Below are positions 60,680 to 64,000 of a stretch of 64,000 bases of DNA, one piece after another; positions within the stretch are counted from its first letter, which is position 1; the number at the start of each line of letters is the position of its first letter. A model generated the notes under the pieces. It did not search any database, was not told where the DNA came from, and saw only the letters and a program-made list of their open reading frames with translations. The position numbers and the translations under genes were made by a program. The DNA comes from Arthrobacter sp. ISL-5 (GTDB taxonomy: Bacteria; Actinomycetota; Actinomycetes; Actinomycetales; Micrococcaceae): NCBI RefSeq assembly GCF_018613835.1, contig NZ_JAGGPM010000046.1, forward strand, positions 62,001 to 126,000. The letters run 5' to 3'.

Positions 60680-62203
60680 TCAGGCTCGGGCCAGTAGATC
60701 CTCGACGTAGGCCACCAGCGTGCGCACCGTGCAGCCCGTGCCCTGCTTGGGTGTGTAGCCGTAAGGCGCGCCGTTGTTGAACGACGGGCCCGCAATGTCG
60801 ATGTGCGCCCAGGGGATCGGCTGGCCGTCCTTGCCCTTGCCCACGAACTCGCGCAGGAACACCGCCGCCGTCATCATGCCGCCGTGACGCTCGCCGATGT
60901 TGGCGAGGTCCGCCACCTGGGAGTCGAGGCTGGGCCGCAGCTCCTCCGGCAGTGGCATGGGCCAGATGAGCTCCCCGGCACGGTCCGCCGCCGCCTTGAG
61001 CGGGCCGGTGACGCTGTCCGCGCCCATGACGCCCGCGGTGCGGTTTCCGAGCGCTATCAGCTGGGCCCCTGTCAGCGTGGCGACGTCGATGATGGCGTCC
61101 GGGTATTCCTGGCTCGCCGCAACAATGCCGTCCGCCATGACCAGCCGGCCCTCGGCGTCGGTGTTAAGGACCTCGACGGTCTTCCCGCCGAACATCGTGA
61201 GGACGTCGGCCGGGCGGGACGCCGCGCCGGACGGCATGTTCTCCGCGATGCAGAGCCAGGCGGTTGCCTTGACCGGCAGGCCCAGGCCCGCGAGGGCCAG
61301 CACTGTATTAAGTACGACGGCGGCACCCGCCATATCGCTCTTCATGTCACCCATGCCGAGGGCCGGCTTGATGGAGATGCCCCCGGTGTCGAAAGTGATG
61401 CCCTTGCCCACCAGCGCGATCTTGCTGGTGGCCTTCGCCGGCGCATACTCCACCTTGACGAGGCGGGGCTGGCGGGCGGAGCCCTTGCCGACGCCCATGA
61501 TGCCGCCGAACCCTTCTTTCTCAAGGCGCTTCTCGTCCCACACCGTGACCTTGACAGGCAGGCCCTTGGACAGTTCCTTGGCGGCGTCGGCGAAGGTTTC
61601 CGGGTAGAGGTGGCTCGGCGGCTGGTTCACCAGCGAGCGTGTGGCGTTGACGGCCCTGCCAAGGAGGCTGGCACGCTTGAGGGCGGGCTCGAGTTCCTTG
61701 TCGCCGGCCAGCTCGGTGAAAATGGCAACGCTGCTGACCGGATCCTTGAGGCCGTCCTTGGAGGACCGGTGCTCCGTGAACGAATAGGCTCCCAGCGCGG
61801 CGCCTTCGGCGACCGCCGCAACGTCGGCGACATCCGCCGTCGGGAATGCCAGCGTGACAGACGAGAGCCCGGCGAGCTGGCGGACGGCGGAGCCCGCAGC
61901 GCGGCGCAGCGCCTCGCCCGACAACCGCTGACCGTCGCTGACCTTGCCGACGCCCGCCAGCACCAGGACCCCGGAGCCCGTCTCGGGGAGTCCGGGAAGG
62001 CGGACGGCCTGGTCCGCGGCCCCGGTGATGCCAAGAACCTTCAACGAATCGGCCAATGCCTCGGCCGACTTCGCCGTCAACGGATTTTCGAGCAGGACGG
62101 GACCGTCCGCCCCCTGGCCGACGCCGATGACAACTGCGTCGCTGGCCGCCTTCTTCAGGTCCCGCGCAATGGCACTAAGGTTGATTTCAGTATTCTTGAC
62201 CAC
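60680..62203 (-). CDS. pepA: Leucyl aminopeptidase, M17 family
   Basis: Encodes 507 residues, GTG start. Metal-site motifs are G-K-G-I-T-F-D-T-G-G-I-S-I-K-P, D-M-K-S-D-M-A-G-A-A and the signature NTDAEGRLVMADGI. It removes N-terminal residues from peptides, working after proteases such as the tricorn-like enzyme. The ribosome site GAGGA (62213-62217, minus) pairs with TCCTC next to the start (62204-62208), so a small hairpin may limit translation. Confidence 0.95.
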   Translation of the reverse strand: MVKNTEINLSAIARDLKKAASDAVVIGVGQGADGPVLLENPLTAKSAEALADSLKVLGITGAADQAVRLPGLPETGSGVLVLAGVGKVSDGQRLSGEALRRAAGSAVRQLAGLSSVTLAFPTADVADVAAVAEGAALGAYSFTEHRSSKDGLKDPVSSVAIFTELAGDKELEPALKRASLLGRAVNATRSLVNQPPSHLYPETFADAAKELSKGLPVKVTVWDEKRLEKEGFGGIMGVGKGSARQPRLVKVEYAPAKATSKIALVGKGITFDTGGISIKPALGMGDMKSDMAGAAVVLNTVLALAGLGLPVKATAWLCIAENMPSGAASRPADVLTMFGGKTVEVLNTDAEGRLVMADGIVAASQEYPDAIIDVATLTGAQLIALGNRTAGVMGADSVTGPLKAAADRAGELIWPMPLPEELRPSLDSQVADLANIGERHGGMMTAAVFLREFVGKGKDGQPIPWAHIDIAGPSFNNGAPYGYTPKQGTGCTVRTLVAYVEDLLARA

Positions 62204-62459
62204 GAGGATCAGTCCTCAATTCTCTGTGATTATCTCGGGCAGGAAGTGCATGTAAGGCGCCCTGCCATGGGTACCCGGCCGCCGTCCGTGTGGGAGGCCG
62301 CCGGCAGCAGCGGCCCTCAGTAAAGGCCAGTTCCGATCGTAGTCTCTCGGCGGCGCAGGAGCCGGATTGATTGAGAGCCGCGCCACAGCAGGATGAGGAA
62401 TTCCGTATGCTGACTCAGCGTTATGGACATTAACCCTCCGACCACGAAAGGAACTCGCC

Positions 62460-63398
62460 GTGTTTGAACGGATTTCCGGCTCGCTGCTGGACCCCGACGC
62501 GCTCTATGCCAAAAACATTGAGCTGTTCCACAGCCCCGAATTGCGCGGGCTGAATCTGGTGATGGGCTTTACCGGTTTTGCCGACGCAGGCCATGTGGTC
62601 AAGCAGATCACGGCCGAGCTCCTCGACACCCTCGATTCCGAACTGGTTGCCGTGTTCGATGCCGACCAGCTGATCGATTACCGCTCCCGGCGGCCCCACG
62701 TGTCCTTCGTGGAGGACCATCTGCAGGACTACCAGGCGCCGAGCCTGGCGCTTTACCGTCTCGTGGACGGGCTCGGAAATCCGTTCCTGTTCCTTGCCGG
62801 ATTTGAGCCGGACCTGCAGTGGGAACGCTTCGCCCGTGCCGTCGTGCGGATCGTGGAGGAACTGGACGTCAACCTGGTCACGTGGATCCACTCCATCCCC
62901 ATGCCGGTGCCGCACACCCGTCCAGTGGGAGTGACCGTGCACGGCAACCGCCCCGAACTGATCGAGGGCATTTCGGTCTGGAAGCCGACCGTCGAAGTTC
63001 CGGCGGCAGTGGGGCATGTGCTGGAGCTCCGCCTGACCGACGCGGGACGCAACGTCGCCGGCTACGTCATCCACGTTCCACACTATCTCGCCGAGGCTGA
63101 GTACCCCACCGCGGCCGTGGCGGGGCTGGAGTACCTCGGCGCCGCCACCTCGCTGATGCTTCCCACGGACAGGCTCCGGGAATCCGGCCGCGAGGTGGGC
63201 CGGCAGATCGCCGAACAGATCGAGGCCTCGGAAGACGTCCAGCAGGTGGTGTCCAAGCTGGAGGCCCGGTACGACGAGAAGGCCGAGGGCACGGTGCGGC
63301 GGTCCCTGCTGGCAGACGAGAACGACGAACTGCCCGACGGCGATGCGCTGGGTGCGGCGGTGGAGGCCTATTTGGCCCGCGAAAATCCGACGCCATAA
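62460..63398 (+). CDS. PAC2 family protein
   Basis: Encodes 312 residues from GTG after AAAGGA. LNLVMGFTGFADAGHVVKQI, D-Y-R-S-R-R-P-H-V-S-F and TRPVGVTVHGNR are PAC2 blocks, and the C-terminus is a helical coiled-coil-like region (Q-V-V-S-K-L-E-A-R-Y). PAC2 proteins resemble proteasome assembly chaperones; in proteasome-bearing actinobacteria this is a natural, though unproven, role. Confidence 0.88.
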   Translation: MFERISGSLLDPDALYAKNIELFHSPELRGLNLVMGFTGFADAGHVVKQITAELLDTLDSELVAVFDADQLIDYRSRRPHVSFVEDHLQDYQAPSLALYRLVDGLGNPFLFLAGFEPDLQWERFARAVVRIVEELDVNLVTWIHSIPMPVPHTRPVGVTVHGNRPELIEGISVWKPTVEVPAAVGHVLELRLTDAGRNVAGYVIHVPHYLAEAEYPTAAVAGLEYLGAATSLMLPTDRLRESGREVGRQIAEQIEASEDVQQVVSKLEARYDEKAEGTVRRSLLADENDELPDGDALGAAVEAYLARENPTP

Positions 63399-63459
63399 TC
63401 TCGGTCACTAAAGCCCTGAATTAAATAGGACTTTTGCGGCGCCCGGGCATAATGAAGAG

Positions 63460-64000
63460 GTGACTGCACCCCGCGCCTGGCTTGTTTGGTCCATCGGCAT
63501 TTTTTCGTACCTGGTGGCTGTGACCCAGCGTACGTCATTTGGCGTGGTCGGACTCGAGGCCACGGAGCGGTTCCACGCCAGCGCTTCGGCGATTTCGTTC
63601 TTCACGGTGCTGCAGCTGCTGGTGTACGCCGGGCTCCAGATTCCGGTGGGCGTGCTGGTGGACAGGTTCGGCTCCCGGGCGATGATTGCCGGCGGAGCCC
63701 TGCTCATGGGACTCGGCCAGCTGCAGCTTGCCTTCGCTGACAGTGTTCCGGCCGGTGTACTCGGACGCGTCCTGGTGGGCGCCGGCGATGCCATGACGTT
63801 CATCTCCGTCATCCGGCTGATCCCGCTCTGGTTCGCTCCCGCCCGGGTACCGCTGCTGACCCAGCTCACCGGCATGTCCGGGCAGCTCGGGCAGCTGATC
63901 AGCGTGGTGCCGTTCGCCTTCGTGCTGCACTCCGCCGGCTGGACGCCCGCCTTCCTGGCACTTGCGGGACTGTCCGGAGTAGCCGTCGTCCTGGTGATCC
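63460..64000 (+). CDS. MFS transporter, N-terminal part (3' end outside window)
   Basis: The GTG at 63460 is 6 nt after CATAAT (63448-63453), suggesting a leaderless mRNA. The 180 visible residues hold about five membrane helices; GLQIPVGVLVDRFGSR is the MFS loop 2-3 motif (G-x-x-x-D-R-x-G-x-R), and R-V-L-V-G-A-G-D-A is typical of helix 4. Substrate cannot be named. Confidence 0.85.
   Translation, partial: MTAPRAWLVWSIGIFSYLVAVTQRTSFGVVGLEATERFHASASAISFFTVLQLLVYAGLQIPVGVLVDRFGSRAMIAGGALLMGLGQLQLAFADSVPAGVLGRVLVGAGDAMTFISVIRLIPLWFAPARVPLLTQLTGMSGQLGQLISVVPFAFVLHSAGWTPAFLALAGLSGVAVVLVI

Noticed and set aside
1..64000. CRISPR array, insertion sequence, prophage, tRNA or rRNA
   Set aside because: No regular spacer-repeat units, transposase motifs, integrase or tRNA cloverleaf were seen.

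Overview
The window is a contiguous piece of a high-GC actinobacterial chromosome, almost entirely core genome. Gene order, the L-lysine-type MurE, the absence of ftsA, and the presence of SepF, DivIVA, NrdR, polyphosphate glucokinase and a tricorn-like protease all point to Micrococcaceae, most likely Arthrobacter or Pseudarthrobacter. This is inference from gene content; no database was searched. I see no prophage, insertion sequence, CRISPR array, rRNA or tRNA.

Left flank (1-6.1 kb): the 3' end of a LysR regulator, a secreted LysM/lytic transglycosylase, an Rv2175c-like DNA-binding protein, a polyprenyl diphosphate synthase with a coupled lipoprotein, DNA polymerase IV and a DUF3040 membrane protein. 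Division and cell wall (dcw) cluster (6.3-26.1 kb): mraZ, rsmH, ftsL-like, ftsI, murE, murF, mraY, murD, ftsW, murG, murC, ftsQ, ftsZ, pgeF, yggS, sepF, yggT and divIVA, all on the plus strand and many overlapping by 4-8 bp. It makes lipid II, flips and polymerises it at the septum, and builds the FtsZ/SepF/DivIVA scaffold. The mraZ-rsmH gap holds a structured RNA that matches the mraW RNA motif, including its CUUCCCC loop. lspA, rluD and dnaE follow (26.1-31.2 kb).

Middle (31.2-49.5 kb): flavin reductase, hisD, nrdR with a tandem NrdR box pair, ppgK, map, panB, then nitrogen assimilation (glnA2, glnE, glnA1) and lipoate genes (lipA, lipB). glnA1 has a near-complete four-half-site GlnR operator. 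Between glnE and glnA1 sits a small accessory group (VOC protein, GNAT, unknown membrane-anchored protein). Right part (49.6-64 kb): a membrane Ser/Thr kinase, a TIGR01777 epimerase, a tricorn-like S41 protease, OsmC, the E2 and E3 subunits of a 2-oxoacid dehydrogenase (using the lipoate made by LipA/LipB), leucyl aminopeptidase, a PAC2 protein and the start of an MFS transporter.

I did not find an obviously new multigene system. The most interesting signals are regulatory: six consecutive 9-bp units with GTNAC cores (MtrA-like) before the LysM gene, an extra reverse-oriented array of MraZ-like boxes about 170-240 bp before the mraZ operator, the mraW RNA, a perfect inverted repeat before ftsZ, and eleven genes whose -10 hexamer lies 6-7 nt from the start codon, which suggests leaderless transcripts.
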